Shown here one piece after another: positions 13,501-25,740 of a stretch of DNA of 64,000 nucleotides (the first letter of the stretch is position 1; the number at the start of each line of letters is the position of its first letter). The stretch covers positions 101,039,639-101,103,638 of the forward strand of contig CM075653.1 of the NCBI GenBank assembly GCA_037953625.1, read 5' to 3'. Below the pieces are notes generated by a model that made no database searches, was not told the DNA's origin, and saw nothing but the letters and a program-made list of their open reading frames with translations. Both the position numbers and the translations under genes were made by a program. This stretch comes from Crotalaria pallida (Eukaryota; Streptophyta; Magnoliopsida; Fabales; Fabaceae).

Positions 13501-15225
13501 AAAATATTTCCGTTCTTTTTTTTCTTTTTTTTTTTTTTTGGTGTAGAAGAATTAGTTTAAAGTCACATGGCTCTCTTCTCACAGTAACGTTTCGAAATCT
13601 TAAGATAGAATCAAACATTAGAAACTTGTTTTTATAGTATCCAACTCAAATGAAAAACAAAAAATATTTGAGACAATTGTTTTAAGAGATTTGTCTCTTA
13701 CGGTTCCTTAGTCCTTATACAATAGTAAATGTGAAAAGAAGATACAAAATGATGTAGTAACATTGTTGAATGAAACAAATAGTTTTGTCCTATGTATAAA
13801 CATGTTGCACTTGGATCCTCGTCTCCATGAGTCCACTACAAACACCATTGCTACATATAATATAATAATACTATTTCATTGCTTAATCAACTCGTAACCA
13901 CTGAGCCTCCTAATCATCTCACTCGTGCTTGCTTATAGACATATCACATGTGACTTGAGCGACAGACAAAAATGTGATTTTTCAATGGCAACTTCAAGGA
14001 GACCAAAATCCATTACTTAAAACAAATAATTGAATATACTTCTTTGCTTTCAATTCCAAAAAGAAATTAAAAAAAAAAAAAATACATACTTAAACGATCA
14101 GTCTCATAATGTGTGTCACTATTCATCAAAAAAATATTAAGCTATTTGCACTTAGAAAGTTGAAAATGCATATAAAGTTGCAAGTCGTAATGATTGTCAA
14201 AGTGATGAAAACCCTTGCAATGGGCACAAGTTTTCAAAAGCTTTGGTTGTTTGTCACAAAATTTATGTGCATATAGAGACATAAAGGGAAGGAAGCTGTT
14301 TGACATATATCTATCTCAATACTCTTGGTCTCTGGCTTGCTTGTTTTCTAGGTATGATGATGTTTTTTTTAAACATTGGCACAAAGTGCAACTAGGTTGA
14401 ATGATTGTGAGGCCAATACCTATGTAGCTTTTGAGTGAAGTTAATTTATAATAAGTCATCATGCAACCATCCAAGGTCAACAGAAAAGTTCAAAATAAGT
14501 CAACCCCACACAAAAGATTGCATTAAAAGGGGAAAAGGCATTCAAAGATGGAAATGTTGATTGTGTTCTGAGTGTGCCAAAGGAAGAGAGAACTTGTCGC
14601 CTAAGGTACAAAGGTCCTAAAATATTGAGGAAATGATAAGTGGACAAACTGTCCTGTGGTCTGCATTGTGAGAGCTCAAAAGAAACTAACCCAAATGAGG
14701 ACCATAGAAACAGTTAAAGCTATGAAGTGTATAAACAAATTAGTTTATCTTTGGGCATACCAACCACAGTACCTAAAAACATAGTGTACACAGACATGCT
14801 TTGTTAGGTATAACAACAACATTTAGGGGAAGAAAATGGCATGTAGATGTAGTGTGTGCATATGACAGTGCATGATGTAAGGAAATGATCATATAATTCA
14901 GAAAACCTAAATTACTTCTATATTCAAACTCAAAAAGAAAGCCGGGTGCAATAATATATAAACATGGGGAAAATATACACCCACATCTTATTTAATTATC
15001 AATCATTAATAGTACAAACTACTGTAAAAAAAATTTAAGTTTGAATAGCAAATCCCCCGACTCAGAAGCATTTTTACAATTATTAAACAAATGCAACCTT
15101 CTCTATCTCACTGGATTACAAAATTTCAATGGTAGTAATATAAAAAAACTATCTCCTCTGGATTTTTCTTTACTAACTAGTACACAGTGCACTCCTAGTA
15201 TCGTAACTATTATTCTATGGGAGAA

Positions 15226-15230
<5 letters not shown>

Positions 15231-15256
<26 letters not shown>
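15231..15256. repeat. (ATA)n microsatellite
   Basis: Run of GATAATGATAATAATAATAA followed by further ATA units, just beyond the stop codon of the carrier gene (which reads leftward), so probably in its 3' UTR. Confidence 0.8.
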
Positions 15257-15257
<1 letters not shown>

Positions 15258-15271
15258 GATCAAATAGGCAA

Positions 15272-18200
15272 TTAAATCAAAGTAGAAGCAAGACGATCAA
15301 CAACAAAGAAATAACTTCCTACAATCATGAATGATGCAAACCCAGAACGAGCCATCCGCAAACCAATGCCACGGAACAAGAGATTCCTGTCGGAAGGATG
15401 GATACCAGTATATCTTTCAAATCTGTTTCCTGGCTGTTTCCACTTCAGATACTTTCTCTCCATTGCTACATACTGGAACCAGACAACGTGTGAATTACTA
15501 TTAGATTGGTTGGAATTTGGAAACATGGGAAATTTCATTTTCTATTTTACTTAAACTGAGATATTATTCAAATGTTTGGCATGACACCATGAACCAAGTT
15601 TGTAAACTTAAAGTATATAATCAATAATATTATCGACACATATATATGCCTTTGCAAGTCTGAATGAATAATATGATAATCTGAATTATGTGTTACTTAT
15701 GGGAGCATGAAAAATCATGCCAAAATAATCCAATAGTGAGCCATGCTTAATTGAGTTGGAATTTGTACATCATTCAAGTATTTTGTCCCACTATCTTCAG
15801 TTTTATGGTGATGTGGTCTGATTTTACTAGCCAGGAATCACTACTAAACTAGTGGGCAGAAAATACGGAAACCTAGAACTTGGCTGCAATCAGGACAGGA
15901 TGGCACAGCCCTGGAAATGGGAAATGACTCCATCCTTTGAGTGAAACAGGTAAGATTTTATTTGAGGGTGAATAGCATGCCAAGTTCTTGGACTTTAAAG
16001 AGAAAAGTTCTGAACTGAGACTTGCGACGGAACAGTATTGTTTTTAAGGCATATCGTTTTCTTGAAAAATCTCTTTGCGAGAAATGCAGAGAGATTAAAG
16101 ATATATTCTGTAAAAATTCCTTTGCACTCCTTTGGTCTTTAAAATAAAAATCCTTTTAGTCAGAGCACATGTAATGACTAAATATATAATTTAATCCATC
16201 TAAGTATCGAAAAGCTACCACATGTTATCGCAGATAAAAATCATAGAAAGAATAACATGAAAAACTTATCCAACAAACAGTTCAGAACATATAAATAGGT
16301 ACTTCTGGAGCAAATTACTAATTTCATGAGAAGTTTGGGTGCAGAGGATAACATATCCACTTAAAAGAATTGATTTAAAAAATATTACTGTGAAATGCCA
16401 AATTAAATAGAAAAGAATGAAACACAATTTTTCCATTTTTTTAGATCTAATTTCTATACCAAGACACTGGCAAGTGGCATGTAGTGAGTAATTAAAAGTT
16501 AAGACAAGAAGACCATAATTCACAAGGTTTATACTCTGTTAGTTGTTGGGTAAAGCTACTGATAGTCATACCTTCGGAAGCACAGTGCATTGTGATCTAC
16601 TTCTTGCCGTATCAAAACCATGAGAAGCAGCAGCACCAACTGAAGCTGAGAATCCAGCAGCAAGACTAACAGCCAAAGGAGATAATGGACCAATTTCTTC
16701 ATCTGACCTGAGTCAACAAGAGTCAAGACAAGCACACTAATAAACAGATACTAAACTCACTTGCAAATTGCAATTAAATTAATAGATTTCAGAGCACAAG
16801 CAATGATTAAATATAATTTAAAGCATCCAACTCCAAGTATCCAAAAGCTACCACACATTATCCCAGGTAAAAATCATAGCACAGATCACATGAAAAACCT
16901 ACCAAACAAACAGTTGCGCCCAAATAAATAGGTATTTTGGGAGAAAATTACTAATTTCATGGAAAGCTCAGGTGCAGAGGATAACATATCTTCTTAAACG
17001 AAAGCAGAGCACAAAAAAAATTACAAACAAGAGAAGCGTGTCAGCCTTCTACCAAAAAATAACTCATCAATAGTTTACCGAACAAGGTTTCAAAATGAAG
17101 AACCATTGCAGATTAAAAAACTCATCCATGGTTTACCTAACAAGGTTTCAAAAGGTTATTGGAACTCAATCTATGTCCAAGCAGATAAAAAATATGGTAG
17201 AAAATCTAGACAAAACATTAAACATCATCAGCAGTAGTTTGATCATCCCCAATCTCAATTCTTCCAAAAAGGTGATGGCTTCCATAAAAACTAACGACTA
17301 AACATTAACAGGAAAATTGATACAAAAGAAAATTTTATTTTATGAATGAAAGAATAAGAGAAGAACCTGGGTGGAGGATTCATCCCCACTGCCCTCCAAT
17401 CAAGCATTGCTTGGTGTAAAAATTGCCAACTTGAAAAAAATACACCACCAAAAACAGAATCTCGAACAATTCCAGAACGGAGACCTCTCCATAGTGTGCT
17501 CCACCCTTCTAAGGATATAACATCCGGCGGCATTCTCACATTGCAGACTGACGGTGGTTTCCCAGATCCCGTCATTGTCCATGGATACTCCAGCAAAGCA
17601 CCCGTCATGTTAGTGTTTTTGGTTGTAAGGGTGGACATGAGACCACCATATTGGTTCAAGGACCTCTTGTCCGGATAACAGCCATTTAGTAATCTTGCAA
17701 TTAAAGGAGGGCGGGCTCCCTTTTCCAAAGCAAAGGTAGAGATTGGAATGTACGAAGCAGAGGCAACCTGTGCACGAATCTTGATGAGTTCAAATGGAGA
17801 GCTTATGAATGTCTCAACGGCACCAGCTGCCATGCCAGCCAAAAGAGCCTCAGAAGCATGGACATAATTATCCTCACGACCATCTGCAATAGTTATTGTA
17901 AGAATAGAAAAACCAAGCTACCAACCATTAGATTAAACAATCAAAAGGCATATTAAAATTATAGATTGCTACCCAAGAACACAATCTACAGACATACAGA
18001 AACTTCAATCTTGAAAGGTTGATATTATCAGAAATATGTCGTTCATTTAAAATAAAGCAGTGCTATTTCCTTTCATGGATATTAATGAAATAAATTGAAA
18101 CGAAACTATTAATCGCAAAAAGAATTTGAAGAAGAAAGTAAGAATGGGAATTACCTTTATAAAAGGCTGTCAGGATTTCATAGACCCCAAATCGTGCTCC

Positions 18201-19043
18201 TACACCAAAAATCCTTCCAAGTGCCAACCATCCAAAACCATTGAACAAACCTGAAAAGCCCCAATATAACCTGAGCTAACATACGTTGTATACTGAATTT
18301 GTGCATTGATCCAATAGGAAAACCCGGTTAGTTTTACAAAATCTGAAAATCGCAAAACAACTATTACTTTCTATTGGTCCATTGCATGAACCACTACATC
18401 ATTTCTACCTGAGAATTTTCGTAAAATAAATAATTCCATGCAACTGCAGTATCCGTGGAGATAGCAAAGGAACATCGATAAGTATGAAGCACGAAACATA
18501 ACAACCTTGTACAATAATCCAACAATCCTATATCTGAAATGCATACACACATTTAAATCCAGTTCCAACACAAGGTTCATTATTTCACCTAAGAAACTAG
18601 TGAATACCCCACTAAAGAACTAAAATGAAAATCACACCCCCTAAGCATATTGAAACCCCCAAAAGGAATAAAAATTAAAAAGAAAAAGGCACTCACATTA
18701 TTTGCAGATGTGAAAAATTAAAATTAAGCATACCTGAATTACCAGACAAGGTTAGTACTCTCAACACAAGCTGGGGAGCACTCAATTCTTTCCCACCACT
18801 TGAACCAACCTAGAAATAAGCAAACAAAAAAAAAAGACAATTTTTTTTATTAAGCAATTCAAAAATGATTAAGGGGTGGTTGCCATATATCAAACAAATA
18901 AAGGACCGAATTGCAAAAGTGAGAACCTGTGTAAGGACTTTGATAGTATCAAGAGGATAAGTGAAAGCTGTGCCTAAAGCGACAGACCCAACTGCTGCAA
19001 TTCCATGAACAGCAAAAGTCTGGTTCTTGGACAAGTCACCCAT
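15272..19043 (-). CDS. Mitochondrial carrier family protein
   Basis: Six exons join in phase on the minus strand: 18927-19043, 18734-18809, 18155-18250, 17367-17883, 16572-16707 and 15272-15472, all GT...AG, giving 380 aa. The start is the ATG at 19043 (MGDLSKNQ). Mitochondrial carriers (SLC25) have three repeats, each with P-x-[DE]-x-x-[KR]. Here repeat 1 has PLDTIK (30-35), repeat 2 PFELIK (126-131) and repeat 3 GFDTAR (299-304), where Gly replaces the helix-kinking Pro. The protein is about 80 aa longer than usual because of a loop after repeat 2 (about 135-240). Substrate and exact subfamily are not known to me; inner-membrane transport is inferred from the family. A 205-bp duplication sits in the introns on both sides of exon 5. 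Confidence 0.9.
16161..16364. repeat. Intronic direct repeat, copy A
   Basis: Starts CAGAGCACATGTAATGAC and ends GATAACATATCCACTTA. It aligns along its whole length with copy B at 16790-16996, with scattered substitutions. It lies in the intron between exons 5 and 6 of the carrier gene. Confidence 0.8.
16790..16996. repeat. Intronic direct repeat, copy B
   Basis: Direct-orientation partner of copy A, in the intron between exons 4 and 5. Starts CAGAGCACAAGCAATGATTA and ends GATAACATATCTTCTTA. A smaller local duplication follows at about 17062-17150, where ACTCATC...GGTTTACC...AACAAGGTTTCAAAA occurs twice. Confidence 0.8.
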
Positions 19044-19778
19044 TTTTAGTTTTTTTTTTTTTTAATAAAAGTTTAGATGAGTCGGGTTCCAAGCCTCGCT
19101 AATCTAAAAAACGCTTACAGAGTCATCCATGTGATAGGAAATGGAATGATGAAATGCATCAGTTATCTCCAGATTGAATGAAGAACTTAAAGGTTCTGTT
19201 TGATGCGAAGAATTTTAATGTGGTGACGGCACCACGGTGGTTCCTTACGTTTACTTGCGATAACTGGTAAACATGGATAGATTGCCGGTCAAAGAAAAAT
19301 TTGGGTTCTTCCAGGACTTTGGCTTCAGGTATAGCCCAAACCAAATAAACTATTTTTTTATAAAAAAATAAAAATAAAAATAAAAAAAATAAAGAGAGAA
19401 TTCGTCTTTCTTCGTGTCACATCACACAGCACCGCATGATCAACCTCCTGCGTCTAACTAGGATTCTATGTCATCAAAATTGGCCAGTAGGGGTATATGA
19501 CAAACCCATAAATAACTTCGGGAGTCAGACATTGAAAAAAAATATAAAAATATCAGATAAAAGTAGCCCAAACTTCAAAGACTTGTAATTAAGCTTAGTT
19601 TTTTTTTATCTCTAATATTTTCTCAATGATTGTTTATCAGTCTTGTTTAAATAAAAAATTGTGCTTTTAATAATTTAAGAGTGTAATTATTGTCTTGTTC
19701 CATGTACACTACTCCCTCCATTCCATAGTTTTCGGCTTTTAGGCTAGTGCACACATATTAAAAAAATGTTAATTATTA

Positions 19779-20052
19779 CTCCTTCCGTCCCTAATTATAA
19801 GGTTCTCTTAACACTTTTATTTTGTCTCTATTTATAAGGCATTTTACCAATTTTCAATGAGCATTAATTATTTTTTTTCCACAAACACTCCTATTTATTT
19901 AATACTTTTTAGATTCCCAATAATATTAATAGGGGTAATCTTGAAAATACATATCAAAAGTTCACATTTCCAATACAATTAACTAAATTATTCCACTTTC
20001 TTAATGGACGTGAAATCTTCCAAGAGAGCCTTATAATTAGGGACGGAGGTAG
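19779..20052. mobile_element. Stowaway-like MITE
   Basis: Terminal inverted repeats CTCCTTCCGTCCCTAATTAT and its near-complement at the right end (ATAATTAGGGACGGAGGTAG) are flanked by TA on both sides (19777-19778, 20053-20054). TA duplication and CTCCCTCCGTCCC-type ends define Stowaway MITEs, which are moved by Tc1/mariner transposases. About 274 bp, no coding. Confidence 0.85.
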
Positions 20053-20232
20053 TATATGTTTATGTGTGTTTTGTCTAAAATGTCCATATTTAATCTTTAT
20101 TGAAAATTGTAGTAATATTTAATTTTTATTAGGAAATATGTCCATTAATTAATGTATAGTGGTTTAGGGATAAGAGAAAATAAAAGTATAATTAATGAGT
20201 TAAAAAAAGTATAATTAATAAGAAGTAAGATA

Positions 20233-20477
20233 CTTCCTCCGACCTCATATATAAGCAAAAAAAAAAAATAATTTCACACCTATTAAAGACGTTAGTTGAA
20301 TGCATTTAATTTTCTTGAATTTATAAAAAAAAATAGAATACTTTAGAAAATTACAATCATTTTATTGAGATATTTTACGAATGGTTGCATTGCAAATAAA
20401 GAGTTAGTTAAATTTTGTTTATAGCTAAGATCATTAATAAGATGTTTTCATTTTCTTATATTTAAGATCGGAGGGAG
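20233..20477. mobile_element. Stowaway-like MITE, second family
   Basis: Ends CTTCCTCCGACCTCATATAT and the reverse complement of TTAAGATCGGAGGGAG pair, with TA on both sides (20231-20232, 20478-20479). The interior differs from the element at 19779. It lies only about 180 bp away from it. Confidence 0.75.
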
Positions 20478-22097
20478 TAAATAATTGAATGAAGGATTAA
20501 AATAAAAAAAAATGTTAATACATTGGAATTGTAAAAGGACAAAAATTATGAAATTAAGAAAAAGGCCAAAAGAAATTAAATGAAGGGAATAATAATTTAT
20601 GCAAGTAGTAGAAAAAATTAATGATTACAGAAAAAATATATTAAAAAAAGATATAAATAATTTAATGAAAATTAAACAATTATTGTATTTATTTAAAAGT
20701 GTATTAAAATAAACTGGCGCAAGAAATTATTTATCAATTACATACTATAGTGTTTTTGCAAAAATAGAAATTAAAAAAAAATTCTACTATATCGTACTCC
20801 CAACTTTTTAATATGTATGATGCATAATACAAAACCGGATGAAAAGTTTACAAGTAATAACAAAATAACCGTTGATTGTTTTTTCTTATCAAATTATTGC
20901 TTTAAGATCTTGGCATAACCGGTAGTGCCGTTTTTCTTAGCACCACCTCAAACGTTAACATTTGATACTTTTGATGTACCTCGTCAATGAAACTTTACAC
21001 TGAACCCTCCTCCTTAAACCCTACTATCATCTCAGGAATTCTTTCTATCAACAACTACCACACACGGCTGGCACAAAAGGGGAAAAGAGATTTGGATTGT
21101 GTAACGTAGCATATTCCATGTCCTTCTAACGTAGAATAGACTTGACAAGTTGGATCACTCCAATAGCTCAGATTGTGAGAGGTGATAAATTCTTTTAACA
21201 ATATATACTTCCTCCGTTTTATATATAACTAATGTCTCGATAGGCACACTCGTGTATGTTGATTCGCATTCTCATTATTATGTTTTAAGATGATATTAGG
21301 ATCTAATTTCAAGCACTAATCTAATTTTATAGATTAGTTTTAAAATAACTAGATCCTATGTGACACGCTGAAAACGCACGCACATTCTTATTGTCGTGTA
21401 TTTGTCATAAAGAGTTATTTGTAATAAAATGACATATTGCATAATCGGTAGTTATAAATGTCATGTTATGTATTAAATGTTCATAAAAAAGCTTATAAAA
21501 TTGGTAATTATGAATGTCATGTAAAATGTTAAAGATGTTCATTTTCTTAGCAATTGTAATTAATAACTATGTGCATTCTTACTATAACAATTATTAGTTA
21601 TTGATAAATTTTTTAAAAATTTTTTTAGCAGTATTAAATTTATCTAATCTAATCTAGCTTTATTGATTATAAAATATAACCACCATTGTTATATATATTT
21701 AGTGCATATTGTATAATTTCTATGATAGGAACAAATAAAAAAAATCAATTAGTGAAACTTTCTTTTGCACTCACAATATTTAGTAAAGATACATATAAAT
21801 ACAGTGTTGTGTCTAGAGATCAAATTGTACTATATTCAACTAAATGTAATCAATGTTTTATAAAAATATAGGACAACTCCCTGAATTAATTGGAAGAAGT
21901 ACTCCACATTCTGCATGACAACTTTTAAGTTGACAATAATATATACCTAAAATTAGACCTTTCTATTTCACAAGTAGGCATAAAATTCAAAGCAAATTAA
22001 AAAGCATGCTCTGTTCTACTATACAAAGCTGAATAAATTAAGTAGATAAAAGCCCTTCAAAATTGTGAATTATATATTGCACTATGAAGAGAGAAGA

Positions 22098-24577
22098 TGT
22101 AACATCCTCAATTTAGATTTCAGTATGATGTGATTTAAGCTAAGTATTTATGAGGATTCCTTAGTATAGAAGTAGGTTTGAGTAGAAATCCAAGCATAGG
22201 TTAGTTTAGGAACTTAAGGAAATAAAGGAGAGTTAGGAATCATCAAAGTATGGAGTTTTGTTTAAGATAATCGATTACATTGAGGTTTGTAATCGATTAC
22301 ATGCTCTCAGGTATGAGTACACAAAATGTTGCAGCATAATAATCGATTATCAAGGTCAAAATAATCGATTACTTTATAAAGTAATTGATTACATCATAGG
22401 GTTTAATCGATTATGAGTGGTCAGGAAATTGTATGGGAAATGTTGCATCAAAGGGAGTAATCGATTACCTAGAGGCAGTAATCGATTATTGCTTGAAAAG
22501 TCTGGAAAAAAAAAGAGGTAGGGACCACATAACTCGTGGGTTGCTTTGGAAGCAACCAATCTCAGCCACACAAAATCCCATGGTGGCCAAGACATGTGGT
22601 TAAAAAGAAAAGAAAGAAAAAGATAAGTTCATTCATTCATCATCATCAACATCACAAAGCTTTCTCTCTCTTTCTTTCTTCTTCTCCAACGAATTCTTCT
22701 CCTTCTTCATAGAGTTTTTCTTCTCATCCATTAGCAAGCAAGAACAAGCGATTATTCATCACCATTATTAAACCCAATCATCTTCTTCCTCTTCCATCTT
22801 GGTGTTATTCCTTTCTTTTCTCTCGAAAACCCTCCAACCTCCACCAAGAACTAAGTTGAGCTATCAACTAAAGAAAGCCTTATCTTTATCATAGGAGCTT
22901 GGAAATCAATAGGAATCAAAGGAAGGAGTGCTAAGGAGCTTGGTCTTAGGATTTTGGTGGTTATTTCTTGAAGTTTCAAAGTCTCCTCTACCCTTCAAGA
23001 GGTAAGGGGTTTAAATTGTGTTTAGATTGGGGGAAATATTTGGAATTGGTAATAGGGAGTTGATTAAGAAGATTTAGGGGTATTTTTAAGGCTAAGAGCA
23101 AGAGGGACTAGCTTGGGTAAAACCCTAAGTTAGGGTTCTGTTTTGCTTGCTATTTTATTGTTCATGCTTTAAATTTTGTTATAACTTGGTTACTATTACT
23201 AATTGACATAATGATGGGTGTATTGGTGTGACTATAAATAAAAAGTAAAGTATTAATAGTTATGCATCAATTAGGGCAAAACACTTTCCAATTGAGTTTG
23301 CACCCAAATGATGTTATTTTCTAAAGTATAAAAGGGTTTACAACTGGATTGGAAAGTAATTGCAAATTGCATCATCCATTGAGTACAGGGGACGTTAGGA
23401 GTAGGGGAAAAGCATACGTTCTATTCGTGAGGACTGAAGTAAATTACTGGGATTATTATAGGGAGCTTTGATCCTGCAAAGGACATGTGTTTAATTCCTG
23501 TATTGGGGATTGGTTCCATGCAAACTATAGTGATTCCATTACTTTAGAGTTCTTCGTGGCCAGAGAGGGTGATTCCTGCTAGAGCCAATTTGGCCAATCA
23601 AACCAAATTGTACTATGAACCGAGTGTCTAAGTACTGTGCAAGCGGGTGTGGGACATTTCTAGAGGATGTGAAGCACCCAATCAGAGGTTGAGGAATACT
23701 TACTCCTGGTCGGTTTTTCCCCAGAGTGGAGGGTGTATGTGAGAGATGATATTGTTAATGGAAAATGGGAAAAAGTTAAAAGTTAAAGTTATAAATTTAA
23801 ATTGTTATTGTTATAGTAAATTGTTAGGAAAAAGTGAGTTGTGGAAGAAAGTGCATGTGGGCTAATTCATTGAATCCGATAAAAATTGTTAAAGTTAATA
23901 AAAGGAAATCAAATGTTAATATCGGATTCATGGACTAGATCCCTAAAGTGTGACGTGCATTGCATAACCGTGTGTTTGTACAATGATGCATTGCACTATA
24001 AGTATATATCATATATACATAGATATTATCCTTGAAATTGCCTTACTAATTGTTTGATGATTGTGAATATGCTTAGTTATTACCTATTGTTATTTTCAAA
24101 TGTTTTCCCTAATCTAAATTCAAGTTTACTCACCCTTACATGTTGACAATTTTAGGTACCCCTGACGAGGACCTAGCTACTATTCCCCCTGCCGAGGATC
24201 CTTACACTCCGACTGATGGAGTGTAACTGCATTACCTTAGTTCATGTCAGCTGCACGCATAAATACTTTTCTATTTTGATGTAAATATGTGTTATGCAAA
24301 AAGGTTGTGAGGATGTGTATTCATCCTTTCTTTTGATGTATAATTGACAAACCACAACCTATATTTTGGATTATGTAGAAACCTTATGAACTTTGTAAAT
24401 CAAATGGTCGTGTAATGATGATCCTAAACCAAATGTTGTATATGTGAATATTCTGGTTTCTGACAGGTTTCTGCCTTACATGGGAAAGTCCGATTTATAA
24501 ACGAAACCTTGCGAAAATTTTCCTCACTAATTTCACTAATTGCATTAGAGCTATCGTAATTAAGTTTAAGTGTTATA
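22098..24577 (+). repeat. 5' LTR of the chromovirus
   Basis: Starts TGTAACATCC; ends GTGTTATA where the 3' LTR keeps GTGTTACA, so the terminal CA has mutated to TA. At 22267-22490 there are seven exact AATCGATT cores plus one AATTGATT variant. The partner LTR has an exact core at that variant site. A C/T-rich leader-like tract runs 22660-22810. Confidence 0.93.
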
Positions 24578-24582
24578 TTTTA

Positions 24583-24594
24583 TGGTATCAGAGC
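24583..24594 (+). other. Primer binding site, initiator Met tRNA
   Basis: TGGTATCAGAGC, complementary to the 3' end of plant initiator methionine tRNA, lies 5 nt past the 5' LTR. It primes minus-strand DNA synthesis. Confidence 0.9.
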
Positions 24595-24783
24595 ATTAGT
24601 TGCATTCCTCGGCCGTGGAGTATGGTCTTTCCTACTCCTGAGGTGCTACTCCACATGAGAGTAACATCAAAGTAGCTAGTGAATAGTTCATTTTCATTCT
24701 TAAGTAATTAGTTAGCTAGCTAAAGTTTTAATTTTCTTAGCTGATGTGATTCTTACTAATCGCTCTGTGATTCCAGATCTAGA

Positions 24784-25740
24784 ATGGCGACTTGACAAAA
24801 TCGAGTATTCGAAAGAATATCCGAGGTCTTGGAGGACCTATCCCGGACCAATGCCAATCAAACCAACATTTTGGAGAATTTGGTTCAGGCCAGTGCTCAG
24901 CAGGCCCAAAATTTTAATAATCATCCGTCTCCTCAACCCCAGCCACCAGTGCAAGCTCATGGTATTGCTGATGTTAAGAAGTTGGACCCCCAAGGTTTGT
25001 GGGTGGGTTTGATCCAGCAGGAGCACAGCAATGGCTGAAAGATATAGAGAAGATCTTCAAGCCCTTGCCATGTACAGATGAGGAGAAGGTGACGTATGCC
25101 TCATTCATGCTTTCTGGTGAAGCGGAGGCATGGTGGGAGGACACTAGTCATTTCCTGGAGGCAGAAGGAAAGCAGATTACATGGGAATTGTTTAAGGAGA
25201 GGTTCTTGGGCAAGTTCTTTCCGGAAGATGTCAAAAGGAAGAAGGAGATTGAGTTTTTGGAATTGAAGCAAGGGGGTATGTCGGTGGGGCAGTATGTCTC
25301 CAAATTTAAAGAGTTGATTAAGTTTTCACCATATTACCAGCACCATCCAGATGAGGGTTCAAAATGTATTAAGTTTGAGAATGGTCTTCGTCCTGAAATC
25401 AAGTTGGCTTTGGGCTATCAGGGAATCAGGAATTTCCCCCAGTTGGTGAATATGTGTAGGATGTATGAAGGGGATCTCTTGGTGAAGGAAGCCAATGATA
25501 GGAGTATCAGAGCTGCTCAAAGGGTTGTTGGACCGATAAGGGACAAAGGTAAGGGACCTTCCATCCAGCGGAATCACCCTTACCCAAATTCTAGGGATGT
25601 GGATAATAGGGCTAAGGGAGTTGCGGGGAAAGCAGCAGTTCCCGTTGCAGGCAAGTCAGTTCCTGTTGTTGTTCCTGGTGTTGTTCCATCTTTTCCACAA
25701 TGCCAACATTGTGGAAAACGCCATGGGGTACGTGCTGGAG
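24784..25740 (+). pseudogene. Broken gag of the chromovirus
   Basis: Gag (capsid/nucleocapsid) coding is recognisable but interrupted three times. The apparent start at 24784 meets a TGA at its fourth codon. A frameshift near 24990-25000 separates the N-terminal coiled region (NILENLVQASAQQ) from the capsid region (WLKDIEKIF, AEAWWED, FLELKQGGMSV). A second frameshift near 25725 falls inside the Cys/His region, before the zinc knuckle CFLCRQFGHCAANC that lies in the pol frame. Both shifts are consistent with one base lost in a run of G. In intact relatives gag and pol form a single frame, so no full Gag-Pol can be made without correction; assembly error at the G runs is possible. Confidence 0.85.

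Larger units (their letters stand above)
9666..15271. other. Intergenic between the NAC and carrier genes
   Basis: No coding region can be supported; frames are short and without recognised motifs. It holds one inverted-repeat element (10268-10562), long poly-T/A tracts (for example near 13507-13540) and a stretch around 10910-11220 with repeated GACCC-type words that looks like old repeat DNA of unknown class. An ATA microsatellite ends the interval at 15231-15256. Confidence 0.5.
19044..22092. other. Intergenic, MITE-rich
   Basis: No supported genes. It contains the presumed promoter and leader of the carrier gene near 19044-19400, two Stowaway-like MITEs, a lone terminal-like word CTCCCTCCATTCCATAG at 19712 without a visible partner, and another (CTTCCTCCGTTTTATATA) at 21210. 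The rest is AT-rich without recognised structure. Confidence 0.5.

Noticed and set aside
14573..14605. miR399-like text (TGCCAAAGGAAGAGAGAACT)
   Set aside because: Only the first ten bases match miR399; the remainder needs several inserted bases and no partner arm of a hairpin was seen nearby.
15327..15554. Plus-strand frame over the last carrier exon
   Set aside because: Shadow of exon 6 of the minus-strand carrier gene.
22389..22595. 68-codon minus-strand frame repeated at 29551-29757
   Set aside because: It is duplicated only because it lies in the two LTRs; antisense to the LTR and without a domain.
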